This document shows, piece by piece, positions 1 to 10,851 of a DNA stretch of 64,000 bases (its first letter is position 1; every line of letters begins with the position of its first letter). This stretch comes from Symsagittifera roscoffensis (taxonomy: Eukaryota; Xenacoelomorpha; Acoela; Convolutidae): assembly GCF_963678635.1 (NCBI RefSeq), contig NC_087062.1:99127705-99191704 (forward strand), read 5' to 3'. Under the pieces are notes generated by a model. The model did no database searches. It was given only the letters and a program-made list of their open reading frames with translations, and had not been told where the DNA came from. The translations under genes and the position numbers were made by a program.

Positions 1-403
1 ATATTATTGCAAAAACTTCGGTAGTGAATATTGAGTTTGCTCTTTGTGAATTATGATATTGTATGCTTTTGATGTATTCTATGCATACTTTCGAAAATTC
101 TAAATCTATATCGTCTGTTTGAATTACATATTTGTTATGAGCTGTTCGTCGTGTGCTGAATTCTATGGTGTAGATTCCATATTGTTGTGTTAGGTTACAT
201 ATGTCTTTTAGATAATGTTCTATAATTTGTCTTTTGATTTTTACATCCGGGAATTCTGCTTTGCATGGACTGATTCCTGGTTCAAACAAATTTACGAGTA
301 GGTTTTTACAAAATCGTGTTTGTCCTCTATCATGGAGTGAATCTATAAGAAAGGTAAAAACAGCTTCTTCATCTGGACTTTCGTCACTTTGAGTGTGGCT
401 CAT
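1..403 (-). CDS. Open frame running off the left edge (unknown protein, 5' part)
   Basis: An ATG at 403-401 on the minus strand opens a frame of 134 codons with no stop before the window edge, so the 3' end is missing. The product starts MSHTQSDESPDEEAV, an acidic N-terminus. A mixed region with several Cys and charged residues follows; no membrane segment or known motif is visible. The frame overlaps the end of another minus-strand open frame (384-770) by 20 bases, a packing usual in viruses or large mobile elements rather than in intron-rich host genes. I do not recognise the family. It could be part of an integrated virus-like or self-synthesising element, which is inference from packing only. 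Alternatively it is the first exon of a host gene. Confidence 0.45.
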   Translation of the reverse strand, partial: MSHTQSDESPDEEAVFTFLIDSLHDRGQTRFCKNLLVNLFEPGISPCKAEFPDVKIKRQIIEHYLKDICNLTQQYGIYTIEFSTRRTAHNKYVIQTDDIDLEFSKVCIEYIKSIQYHNSQRANSIFTTEVFAII

Positions 404-770
404 GTTTTTTTTTGATGACTGTTAATATATATTTATCAATATGTCTAATTGGTTGATTCCAATTATATAGGTGTACTGGTTTGTGTTTATATTGCTTTTT
501 TATTCTTCTTTTTCCTCTTTTTGATGAGTTCGAAGTTGTTTCTGAGTCGGAAAAATATAATTGATCATGGATGGGGCATTTTTTATTTATTGATTCCTTT
601 AATTTGTATAGTTCGTCTAAACTGTTGGTTACTGATTCGGAAAATGCGTTACTACTTTTGAAAATCTTTTTCGTGTGATTTGTCTTTGTTTGCTTATAAT
701 TTTTCTTTTTATTGTTTGTCGTTTTGTTCGAATGTATGCAAATGTTTGTGTATGTGGGGTTATTACAAGA
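384..770 (-). CDS. Open frame without ATG, overlapping the next gene (unknown)
   Basis: This minus-strand frame stays open for 128 codons from just after a TGA (773-771) to a TGA at 386-384. It has no ATG, so it is either the 3' part of a split or broken gene or starts at a non-ATG codon. The product is very Lys/Asn/Ser-rich, with a basic cluster (KRGKRRIKKQ) that could act as a nuclear localisation signal, followed by the more structured end HLYNWNQPIRHIDKYIL. It ends inside the first codons of the frame that begins at 403. The plus-strand frame at 449-661 is its shadow. Family unknown. Confidence 0.35.
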   Translation of the reverse strand, partial: SCNNPTYTNICIHSNKTTNNKKKNYKQTKTNHTKKIFKSSNAFSESVTNSLDELYKLKESINKKCPIHDQLYFSDSETTSNSSKRGKRRIKKQYKHKPVHLYNWNQPIRHIDKYILTVIKKKHEPHSK

Positions 771-1106
771 TCATATTTTTGGTTGTCTATTCCACAATTG
801 TGTAAAACGATTGTTTGTTTTTTTTCATAAATTTTTGATCGACATAAGTTTTAGGATGAGGGATGCTAGAAGTTATTAGTGATTTATATTTTCCTAGACT
901 GTTAGTCCTTACGATTTTTTGGTTAGCTTAACCTGGGTCTTTTTGTTCAGGGTTGGAGAGAAAAGTATATCGATTCCGGAGAATGATTTTTTACTTTCTC
1001 GTGGCTAGTCTAAGTTAAGGTGTTAACTTACTTAATCTTACTTAGGGGTAGTGATTGTGTTCAAGGGTTGGAGAATAGTAAATCAATCCACAAGGTTCAG
1101 GTATAA

Positions 1107-1352
1107 TTAGAACGCAAGTAGTTCGTTAGATACTATTTTAAACTTACTAAGTCTACGATCTATCCTGGGTCTGGTAAGAAGAGGGTTCAAGTGAAGGTTG
1201 AATAACCGAAGTTCTTCACTGTTTAGCTTAATTTGAATGGTTAGTGTTATTAAAAATTTCAGGTAGTCCTGGGTCTTTTGAAAAGTTTGGGTAGTAAATC
1301 GAAGTTTGAGGTCGTTAGACACTTGATAAGTGGGTGGGGGAGAACAGAAAAG
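1107..1352 (-). CDS. Small open frame, probable remnant (unknown)
   Basis: A minus-strand frame of 81 codons follows a TAA and ends at TAA 1109-1107. It has no ATG near its start; the first possible start is a GTG at 1322. The product contains TFQKTQDYLKFLITL and then a basic RPRIDRRLSKFK stretch. It lies in line with the other minus-strand frames of the first 2.3 kb and is probably part of the same decayed element. No family recognised; the reading could be chance in AT-rich DNA. Confidence 0.22.
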   Translation of the reverse strand, partial: LFCSPPPTYQVSNDLKLRFTTQTFQKTQDYLKFLITLTIQIKLNSEELRLFNLHLNPLLTRPRIDRRLSKFKIVSNELLAF

Positions 1353-1360
1353 TTATTTTT

Positions 1361-1446
1361 GATCCAAGGATAAGCCTTGTTGATCAGAATTAAAAATTAT
1401 TGAGATAGAAAATTTATTAAGATCAAAGGATAAGCCTTGATGATCT
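1361..1446. repeat. Two copies of a 25-bp hairpin-forming repeat
   Basis: The motif GATC(C/A)AAGGATAAGCCTTG(T/A)TGATC occurs at about 1,361 and 1,421, 60 bases apart. Each copy is itself a near-palindrome, with stem CAAGG/CCTTG inside outer GATC. Paired iteron-like hairpins in an otherwise non-coding spacer suggest a protein-binding or replication-related site of the element here; that function is inference. Confidence 0.5.
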
Positions 1447-1804
1447 GGTTTAAAATTAAGTAAATTTAAGTTTAAAATGGTTTAAATTTATTTGATATAA
1501 AGTTTTAGTTTTTTATGATGTTAGTTAGCTTATGATTGCTGTTATGTTTAGGTGATGAAGCTGGAACAACAGGATGATGTATATATACTAACAATTTATT
1601 GTATGCTACTATTTTTTATTTTTATATTTTAATAAATATTTTTTTCTCATAAATATGTTTCATATAATACTGCAGAAGTTGAGAAAACGATCTGAGATCT
1701 TTTTATCAATCGTTATTGTACATTAGTAATTTTGGTTAGCGCCTGAAATAATTGGTTAGCGCCTTCAAAATTTTGTGTTTGCAAATGAAAATCTAAATTC
1801 ATTG

Positions 1805-2290
1805 CTAATAAGATTCAAATATAAAAGTTTGTGTTTGCTTTTGCCGTACAACCATGAAACTAAATGGTAAGTTTCTACGTAGTCGTATATCGTCTCTTGT
1901 CCGAGGTCTTCTTCCAATACCGGGTAGTTCTAGTATTGTGCGGAATATCGGCTCTGATCTATTGAGTCGTAGCGACATTTCAATTAAGTTATTATCGTGT
2001 AACATTTTGAAAATGTTTTGTCTAATTTCTAATCTATATTTGGTTAATTCTAAGCTATTAAGGTCTTATTCGAGACTTATGGTCGCACCAGATGAGTTAG
2101 GTCCTTTTGGTTAACTCATAGAGTAATTTCGGATAGGGTACACCGTCTGCTCGTAACGCTATCTTACTTTCGGCCGGATAGATTCGTGCAACTTCTTAGT
2201 CTAATACCGATCCTAATCTTACTCTTATATCTACTAGTCTCAGGGTGTTTAACTAGTCTCTGCTAGGCTCAATAGATCTAGAGTATACTG
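1805..2290 (-). pseudogene. Decayed minus-strand coding region (unknown)
   Basis: The 3' part (2,065-1,805) is open for 86 codons and reads like protein, for example RSEPIFRTILELPGIGRRPRTRDD. Upstream, in a different frame, protein-like pieces such as EVARIYPAESKIALRADG alternate with stops about every 30-45 codons up to about 2,290. That pattern suggests one gene broken by stops and a frameshift. It belongs with the minus-strand frames to its left. A plus-strand frame over the same bases (1,854-2,114, ATG start) is also open and cannot be excluded. Confidence 0.3.
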
Positions 2291-2637
2291 GCTTATTGCG
2301 GCAGCTGAAGTTCTCTTGGAGAGGCAACTAATTTCTAAGTTAAATTCAAATCTCTCTGGTGCTGAAATTACAAGTAATTTCAGCACTTACAAATAAGTGG
2401 GTTGTTAGTTGGATGGATTATGATTGGTTAATATTAAATATTTTACAGTGGTAAAATATCTAATTTATCCAATAAAAAAATGTAGTTTAGATCAGGTTCC
2501 AGAGCATTCGATAAGATAAGCTTTAACGAACCACCTCCTACTGTCGCTGATTACAAAATTAACTCAGTTTTTTCGGAAAACCTTTGCAAAAAATGAAAAT
2601 TCGCAGTACGAATTATCTGCGAAAAAAACACAATGTA

Positions 2638-2710
2638 ACGATTCCGATCAAGTTGGGAATCGAACACCTAACCTCGCAATTTTTGGCGTAACAAACTAAC
2701 CACTTTTCGT
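2638..2710 (-). repeat. tRNA-like sequence (SINE head or tRNA relic)
   Basis: On the minus strand TGGTTAGTTTGTTACG fits an RNA polymerase III A box (D-arm), and GTGTTCGATTCCC, about 35 bases on, fits a B box (T-arm). An acceptor stem does not close well, so this is more likely a tRNA-derived SINE head or decayed tRNA than a working gene. It lies just downstream of the 3' end of gene A. Confidence 0.5.
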
Positions 2711-2802
2711 ACATTTGCCATGGAAACATCAACTACTATTAACTAACATATATTAAGCACTGCGTTTTCGAAAGTTAAAATTTCAAAGAATTATTTCCAA
2801 GA

Positions 2803-2808
2803 TTTATT
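2803..2808 (-). promoter_or_regulatory. Poly(A) signal of gene A
   Basis: AATAAA on the minus strand begins three bases after the TAA stop of the last gene A exon. Its position supports the choice of this exon as terminal and implies a very short 3' untranslated region. Confidence 0.55.
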
Positions 2809-2810
2809 GT

Positions 2811-3027
2811 TTAAAGCTTCCAATTCAGTTGGGGTTGTGATAGACTAAAAGTTTTGTTCGACGCATTTGATGTTAGGCTAGTTGGCAGGGTTGCAGTGAA
2901 ATGATTGCTCGATGTAGCTGAGTTGTTTATCTTTGAGAGGCAGTCATCTTTGGCCGAATGTGCACCCAGCAGAAATCCTTCTCTGTCAACGCCAAACGGT
3001 CTAAAATATTCGATCTCAAAATTAAAT
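2811..3027 (-). CDS. Gene A, exon 9 (last exon)
   Basis: The acceptor TTCTAG at 3,033-3,028, with a pyrimidine-rich stretch upstream, precedes a frame that completes the split Arg codon left by the exon ending at 14,057. It runs 71 codons to TAA at 2,813-2,811 (residues 499-569 of the partial protein). An alternative acceptor nine codons in (exon start 3,000) has the same phase. The peptide begins FNFEIEYFRPFGVDREGFLL, then becomes Ser/Thr/Asn-rich, and ends SQPQLNWKL. A poly(A) signal follows at once. The join to exon 8 spans an 11-kb intron and rests only on matching phase, so this exon could instead belong to another gene. Confidence 0.55.
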
Positions 3028-4342
3028 CTAGAAAGCGAAATATAGCTTTCAAACGTCAAATTTTCTACAAAAACAATATGAAGTTGACTCTTTTTTGTGG
3101 CTCAAGAAATTTTACATTGCTACCAAAAAAGAGCACATTAAGCCAGGGATAAATTAGAAACACAATTTGCAGAGATTTTGATGGAATAAGAGAGAAATGA
3201 TAGACAGCAATACAATCAAAGAGCAAACATTGAACATTTAAAATTTTATGTCCATGAGGATCTTGTCATCTTATAGTCCCCCCCCCCATTTCTATTGCAA
3301 AAGGGAAAAATCGCATCTACATTTACTATTCCCATGTTCTGAATCATCGTTGGATCGGATCTTTACAGGTGGGTAGGTGTTCCGAGCTCATTAACATGGC
3401 GCGATGAAGGGGGGGTTGGGAGGGGGGTACATGGGAAAGTAGGTGAGGGAAAGCGATCCTAATTAAAGAGGCGGGGCAGGGGAAAGTAGATGCGGGGGCA
3501 ATTGTTAAGTAGATCCAATGATTTTTACCAGCAAGCTGGGGGAGTGCGAGCCATTTGACCTCATTTGTAAAACAGTAATTTTATAGCATAATTTCGACCA
3601 ATTGAACATTCCCCCCTCCTAAAACAATTTAAGGACGAGATTGTTCATATGCTTTAAAGTAGTATTTTCAGCCAATCAGATTGGAGCACAGTACAGGCTG
3701 GCCTTACGGCTTGAATTGGCGGGAAATTGTACGCATGATTAATTTAGGGAAATTAACAGTTTTTTCAAATGGAGACTAGGAGCTACAGACAGTATCTAAT
3801 CTAGTAAAAAGAGGTTTGGATCAAAACAAGGCGGCAAAAGTGCCTATCTTAATAGTAAAACAGTTATACGTCGGCAAAATGAAAATCTAAGCTGAACTTA
3901 TCGTTCGACTTTCAAAGAAAGTGCGGAATGTTTATGTGCTTTTTTTCAATTATTTTGAAATAAAAAAAAACGTTTTATATGGGTGACTACGATATTTTAT
4001 TTTTTGATCCAAACTCTTTACGCTTTACCAATCAAGTAGCAAATGCATCACAACTCTTAAATGCAATCCAATTCGAGCAGCTTAGATCATCAGGGACAAG
4101 TTTTTTTCACCACTAAATTAGTCGGGATAAATGTCAAAATCATTCCTTCCAAACTCATTCAGAGCGTACTGACCGGACTGAAAAGTCGGCGAGGTGCCAG
4201 GTAATGCGATATTCTCACGCTACAAAAACATCATTTCTTTTCAAGTTCTCCTGCAGCCCGCAAAAACGCTGAGGGTAAGGAGAGGGGGTATTGTTTTTTT
4301 TAAATCTCGCTGCCAAAATTTGCCAAAGGGTCCACATCATTA

Positions 4343-5601
4343 CAAGGCCAAACTTTGCATTCTGTGCATCGTAAGCGGATTCCGCAACAGGCAAAATCAG
4401 ATTTGTCGCGGAATCCGCAACTTTGCTACTTTTTTAAAATCTTCCTCGCTGTTTTGGATTCCAGAAACAAATACCTAAAACACTCAAACTCGTTCCGAAA
4501 ATAGGCGATTCTGCGGAATCCACAACCGTACTTGCAGAATCCAGAACAGTTTGTGGAATCCACAAACAAATAATAAAACATTTGTATAGTTAAATTGAGC
4601 TGTTGCGGATTCCACAAATGTGAGCGGAATCCACAACGCGTAAGTGGAATCAGCAAATTTTAGGTGGAATCCGCATTTTGTTTGCGGATTCTGTTTATAT
4701 ATATGTATATGTGTAGTATAGCGTTTAAAATTATATCTTTTAATTACTGGTCAACAGAAAAAATCAATCTCAATTACAACATTGATCAACTACTAGGTTG
4801 AAACGTTTGGTCTCAGTTCCTGTCAACCCAACTTCGATTTCAAATCCTGTCAACTTCGATCTCAACTTCGATCCCAAATACTGACCTACTGAACTTCGAT
4901 CCCAAATAGTGACCTAACGATCCCCAATACTGACCTACTTCAATCTGAACTTCGATCCCAATTACTGATGCAATCCCAAATACTGACCTAAATTGGCGAT
5001 ATGCTGTGTGTTGTGTTTCCATACACTCTCAATCCAATGACTCCAAAAATTGAATTTATTGGGTGTTGTGTTTCCAAAAAACTAAAAGCTGATATCCACC
5101 AATTTAGTTAACACATGTTTTGAGATTTGTTCGTGGATTCCGCTGACAATGGTTTAGTCCATGCCTTTAAATTTCGCATTGCTATAGATAAGAATTCCAG
5201 CTCTATCTTTCAAATGTTCATATGCAAGTTCAATAAAAGACAAAATTCTGATAAAACCCACTTACAGTTTGCGGATCCGTTGACATTTGCGGATTCCGCT
5301 CAAAAATTTTGGGGATTCCAATTACATTTACGGATTCCACGGATTCCACATTGTACATTTTGTGGAATCCACTTACAGCTGCGGAATCCAGTACAACTAG
5401 CTATATTCGCTTGTTGCAGAATCCGTGGCAAAACAAATGTGCCGACAAAATTTACGTTACAAGTATTTGTACGCGGAATCCACGGAAGTTTTCTAAAAGG
5501 AATCCACTCACATTTTGGAACATGGTTAACGGTTTGTCTATGAAATCCAGGAACACATAGACACAAAATTGTGCGCCTATCCGGTGCACAGTTTGGCCTC
5601 G
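4343..5601. mobile_element. Inverted-end element packed with GGATTCC-type motifs
   Basis: The ends are inverted copies: AAGGCCAAACTTTGCA at 4,343 and TGCACAGTTTGGCCTCG at 5,585. Inside, about 20 copies of a degenerate GCGGATTCCGCAA motif, in both orientations, sit at irregular 10-60-base spacing in two blocks (4,376-4,690 and 5,130-5,510). Between the blocks is a short tandem array (4,845-4,995). A related fragment with the same end and motif lies at about 16,975-17,145, and a related end at 14,709. Open frames across it are by-products of the repeats. It resembles a non-autonomous DNA transposon with many internal binding sites. Confidence 0.6.
4845..4995. repeat. Tandem array of about 24 bp (ACTTCGATCCCAAATACTGA type)
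   Basis: Units built from ACTTCGATCCCAAATACTGA plus CCTA recur about six times with variable truncation. The array sits in the middle of the inverted-end element, between its two motif blocks. Confidence 0.6.
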
Positions 5602-7239
5602 TTATGATATTGGTTTTATTTCACAATAACCTTTTCTGGCCGGCCAAACCTAAAATTTTACAAAGGGTTTTTTGAAGTCAATATAAATACTTTCCCGGAT
5701 GTTGAATTCCCTTTAGAAAAAACTTTACTACTTTTAGTGGAACGCACTCCTGCCAATTCAATCAACCATACATGCTCAGCCTAGCTTAGGTCCCTGAAAA
5801 CTAAAAGTCCATGGTGCATATTTCTTTAAAGAGGTCGGAACAATAGTGAAATAAGCCAATTGGATACAAGTAATAAAAGTTGAAATTGCACAAAACCCAA
5901 AGAAAGCGAAAGCAAGATTAAAATAAATTATGTAAATCAATATTAGTTGTGCAAAGTTGGCAGAAGGCATAATTTCCAGATAATACCAGATCAAGCGCAG
6001 ATTATTAAGAATTTGCAACCCATTTTTTCATTATACAATCTTCGTCTTTTTTACAACCGGCACTCACTAAAATTTACATGCTTAAGCGATTTATAAACTA
6101 TTCTCAAAAACACAACTTTCAAGACATAAAATAAATTAGAATCAGTTCTAATCTATTGCAAATTGATTGAAAATCTCTTAAAATTTATTTCATTTGGTTA
6201 TAATATCTTATTTTGCTAATAGGTAATCTGAGCTCAAATATATCTATAGTTGATTATATTTTTGCGTTGGCAACATCTTTTGCGGTGTCCGAACGCAAAA
6301 AGTTACCAAGAAAAAAGGTTTTGTGAAGATCCCTTCATAATCGTTGAAACGTTTCCATGGTTTCCGGAGATAATTAAGCCGAATTGATCACTAATGTAAA
6401 ACAATGTGCTGATATTTTGAGGAAGACCAAAGAAAAATTGCAACAGGAAAATAAATTAATGGATAAAAATTGAAGAAAAAAAGGTATATACGTGCATTAA
6501 TTTCGAAACTGCAAAAAAACTTGATAATAATCAACGTCGTTAAAACGTCGAATTTATAAGCAACCTAGATGCATAAAAAATTTAAATGTGATTAAAAAAT
6601 TCAATCATAATTGATAAGTATTAAAAAAAGTTTAAACATATTGAAGAAAAATTCATTTAAAATCACTTGTCAACCAAATGAACACAGTATTTCAAAGTTT
6701 CCATTAATGCATAGAGCAGACAACAAAATAGGCGTGGGAGACGATGTCCATTTCTTTTTGATAATTTGTCTAAGTTTTTCTAAAGTCTGCTTTCATTGTC
6801 GGGTCAAAGTTTTGATATTTTTGAATGTTTTTTATATTTTTCCAATGAATTTTGGTGAGAACAAAAATAATCAATTGTATCAAAACAATGTTTTTTGCTC
6901 CGAGGTCATATAAGCGTTTTTGATGAAAATTCGTTATAACGTCTGAAACATTATAATCTGGAGCTCCAATGAATAAAAACACATGCTATGCTTTTCCTAA
7001 AAAAATTATGAGGTCTTGAATATAACTAATTTTTTCAATTTGTGAAAATTAACAAGCGATATTAGGCGATTTTAAGATATTATGCGGTTTTGTGAAAAAT
7101 AATAAGACGCGAAAGAAATTGAGGCAATTCGTCCTTGCATATGTTTAAGAGACGAAAGGCTAAATACATCCATGTGTGCATCCCTAATTACATCAAAATT
7201 TTGTTTTGTTTTGACCATTGATATATGAGGGAAGTTTTG

Positions 7240-7840
7240 TGACTGGGTTTTGGTTTTTTTAACGTTTTCACGCAAAATCAGGTACCTCTAATAATCATTA
7301 GAATTTTTCGAGTGTTATATTAAAACCCTTTCAGTGGTGAATCAAACTGTTTAAAAAAACACTTAATTTGTTATAACAAAATTAAAAATTTGTTATAACG
7401 AGAAAAAACTGTTTGATGTTTTTGAAAATTATTCTAATTATGAGCCGTTAAAACGAGCGTGAAAGTAGCTCGAATTTAGACAAAACGTTTTGACTCAAGT
7501 GCAACAAAAAATCGCATTATAGGAAAAAAATTGGAATCTACTTTTAAGCTTCTTTGACATTAAAAATTATAAAAAATAATGACTTATTCAGCAAAAAGAT
7601 CAGAAAAAAATTTAGAAAACTTCTGATTTTTTTTGAAAATTTTTTGCTTGTTAATCATTTTTGGAAAACAACTATTGTCGTGTATGCCTTATTAAATGAA
7701 TTTTTGTATAGCTCTTACATCACATCACGCTCTAAAAATCACAATAATTTGAAATTAAAAGATAAAATGTTTTTTTTTTCTTTTGTTTTTTATGATTATG
7801 GTTGGAACATTCTGTGCAACTTGAACAATAACCGGCTTTC
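7240..7840 (+). repeat. Divergent interspersed repeat, family 4
   Basis: It shares the pieces TTTTTTAACGTTTTCACGC at the start and CTGTGCAACTTGAACAATA-ACCGGC near the end with copies at 33,090-33,680 and 49,455-50,262 (plus) and, in part, 18,895-19,335 (minus). Copies are about 0.6-0.8 kb and AT-rich. No coding capacity or terminal inverted repeat was recognised. Confidence 0.4.
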
Positions 7841-8085
7841 CTTGGTTTCCTTTATTTGATCAATTTATTAAACAATTTTTCCGCCAATTTTTTTTTGTTC
7901 TCAATGTGCGCAAGTGTATCCGCTAATGCATGCAAGGTCCATTTTTTAGACAGACTCTAATTGCTCCATTTGTTCTTTTCGAAATCAAATTTTCAAACAT
8001 TCATACATGATTAAATGATCTGTTAATGTAATTCAGCAAAAGACATAAGCAAGTGCATATGATACAAGCTCAGTTCATTTCCAGA

Positions 8086-8287
8086 CAGGGGCGGATCTAG
8101 GATTTTCTCAAGGCGGGGGCGGATTTTCAAAAAAATAATAAAATTTCGAAAATTTTGCCAACTTTTTTTTAGGTCGACCAAATTGATTTTCCGAGCTCTC
8201 CCAATACATTGCAAAGACCCTGTTTTAGCCAAAAATTCTGCATCTAACCCTAAATCCGCCCCTAAATCCCACCTAAATCCGCCCCTG
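8086..8287 (+). mobile_element. Family 2 MITE (hAT-like ends), internally deleted
   Basis: It begins CAGGGGCGGATCTAGG and ends in the inverted CCGCCCCTG. The flanking 8-mers TTTCCAGA and TTGTCAGA match at six of eight positions, as expected for an aged 8-bp target duplication of a hAT-type element. The interior is shortened relative to the roughly 400-bp full copies. Confidence 0.6.
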
Positions 8288-9570
8288 TTGTCAGATATAA
8301 TTCTAACTACTTATAGTCCTTTTCTCCTTCTCTGGTTATAAAAAAAACAACAAAAACTTGTATCTGGTTTTCATACGAGAGGAGCATTCAAGGAGACTTT
8401 TTTCTATGCAAATACAGATATCATAAATTGATATCAGACGTGTTCAAGTCAAGTGACATTAGATAGCAGTTATTGTCATTGTTCGAGACTCTTTCAAATT
8501 TTTCAAGCGTTTGTTCAAGCTTCGTCAAAATAGGGGTTGAACAAGATACCAACTTAGTGTGAAGAACGATTGGTTTGAATCACTCTTTAAATTTCACTCG
8601 CCATTCTCATTTGTAAATGTAATAGAAACAAAAGTACCTTTTGTGCAATATATGAGCTGGGGTTGTCTTACGGAAGCTTGTTCGTTTCTCAACCTTTATG
8701 TTTTTTTGGATCAATTGAGCAATCTCCCCCCCATTCTCGCGTGGGGGGGAGATACCTCAATAGGTACTTGAGACATGTTTATAACCACTTAAAATAGTTT
8801 GAATGACCTGAAATCATAAAACATAATTTCCAACGAAAGTGAAAAGCCAAAATTTACGATGAAAAAGCTCTTAAAGTTTCATTTAGATTGAAAAAAGAAT
8901 CAATAAAACAGGCATAAAAAGTAACTTTTTTCTTTCTTAAATTGACAAAAAAATTTTGCGAACAATATTAAGGTGCTGCGGAGAACCGTTTTTGCTATTC
9001 AGATACAAGGCTAGAGTACCAACCCTGGTAAATTGCTTTCTTCGATGAGGCTATGGTCGCCTAAACAAAATTCTGCAAAAAAAAAACATTTTTTTCCCAT
9101 AAATTTCGATTTTTTTTTCAAAATTTTTCTCGATACTCATGTAAGATAAACTTCATTCGGTCAATTGATTGCGTGCTATAAACACATCATCCATCTACTT
9201 GCGTTTGCTGACGTCTTTTTGTATCGTTTATTCCCTTTTGCTGGGGGGGGGGAGATAGCTCAATTGGTCATTACGGGGGGGAGATTGCTCAATTGATCCG
9301 TTTTTTTTTCATATTCTTTTTTTGTCTAATTTTTTACATATATGAAAATTAAAGCGAGAAATCCTGTTTTTTTTTGCAAAACAGCAATAATTTGTCTACA
9401 CAGGGGCGAACTTTTTGCGGAGAGCTTGTTTTTCACATATATGAAAGTTATAGCGAGAAATTTAGGGGGTGTTGGCGGGGAGTTATTGGGGGACACCTCC
9501 TTCTCCTCCCAGTGATTTGCCCCCTTTGTACTATTTTAAGTTATCCATTTATGGCTAAATTTGGATAATC

Positions 9571-9828
9571 CAAATTTTTTAAGGCGCCTTCGATGCCAAT
9601 ATATACTAATTTCTAGAGGAGAATGCGCGCCAAAAAAACGCTATTTTTGGCCTGTTTTTTCAAAATTTTGCCTGCGGCCCAGAAATCTTTGCCAAAACAG
9701 GGTCTTTTTAGTGCTTTGGGAGAGCTTGGAAAATCATTTTGGTCGACCTAAAAAATGGTCGACAAAAATTTTCAAAAATTGATCGAAAATCCGCCCACCC
9801 CCTCGAGAAAATCCTAGATCCACCCCTT
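9571..9828 (-). mobile_element. Family 2 MITE, minus orientation, truncated
   Basis: It contains the family's diagnostic pieces in reverse: AAGGCGCCTTCGATGCC, CCTGCGGCCCAGAAA, GGTCGACC and the end CCTAGATCCACCCC. The opposite terminus is missing or too diverged to place. Confidence 0.55.
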
Positions 9829-10851
9829 TTCCCTATTCGCTCCTAAAAATAGTTTTTGTAAATTTCCTTGTAGTGTTTGTTTCGACCCGCTAACTCTTTT
9901 TCTCCTATTTAAAAAATTTGAAAAAGTAGATAAGAAACCTGTGCCTAAATATGCGTTATGTCATGTGTTAACATTTCATTTTGGGATGGCTCTATTCCAC
10001 AGTTTAGTGTGATCGAGAGACTTTAATTTGAAGGCAATAATAACAAAATGGGTAAATAGGATTCAGGGTAGCCGTTAACAACAGTGCCGTGCAGCTAGAG
10101 TCTGTGAAAAAACATGAACATATTTCTCTGATTTAATGATCCACAACAACTGGGAGCAAGTGATATAGGTATAAGGCCATTAGATAATGGACACCCCTCC
10201 TGACCAGTCAAATAGTTCCTCTTTTGGGTATAATTTTTATCCATTTTTGATCGAAAAACTCTAAAATGTTTTCGAAATGGTTTTTGGTGCCGATATAAAG
10301 TAAATCTTATAGAAAACGCGCACGAATTAAGTGAAATTTTTAGTACATAACCATCCAAAAATGCCTTAAATGTCTGTTTTTAGGAAAGCTGTCCAAATAT
10401 GGCGTCTTTGGCACGTCTTTGGAGGATTTCGACAACAAAAATAACATTTTAAACTACAACTTAGTGCCTTTTTTCAACTACAATTTAATGTATATTGGCA
10501 CCAAAAGTCAACTGCGGAAAACTTTTAGGGTTTGTCGATCCACTAATTTGATTGAGAGGTGAAGATCTTTCAGCGGTTGTTTTTGTGTACACTTGTCACA
10601 AGTTCCCAGATGAGTGGACATTCTGGTTGCAAAACTTACACTCTTTCTGCTAGCGACACATCGCTTAGATGGTACAAGCTTGAGAATATCACAACGTGAA
10701 AACATTACAACAAATACTTTGTTTTGTTATCTTGCATAATTTAACTGATCACAGTTTCTGCGTCTGCGTTCCAGAAGAGCTCAAAAATGAGATGTAATGG
10801 TCGACCGAAGAGGAAGGTTGACAAAATGTTTCGATCTCTTTTGAAAATTCA

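Noticed and set aside
2638-2710. Functional tRNA gene
   Set aside because: A and B boxes are present, but the acceptor stem does not pair and the anticodon arm is irregular, so only a tRNA-like repeat is called.
4845-4995. CRISPR array
   Set aside because: Units vary in length, there are no uniform unique spacers, and the genome is eukaryotic.
5127-5543. A 138-codon plus frame, one of the longest in the window
   Set aside because: It runs through the GGATTCC motif array, and its His/Ile/Pro-rich repeats come from the DNA motif. Several frames are open here at once.
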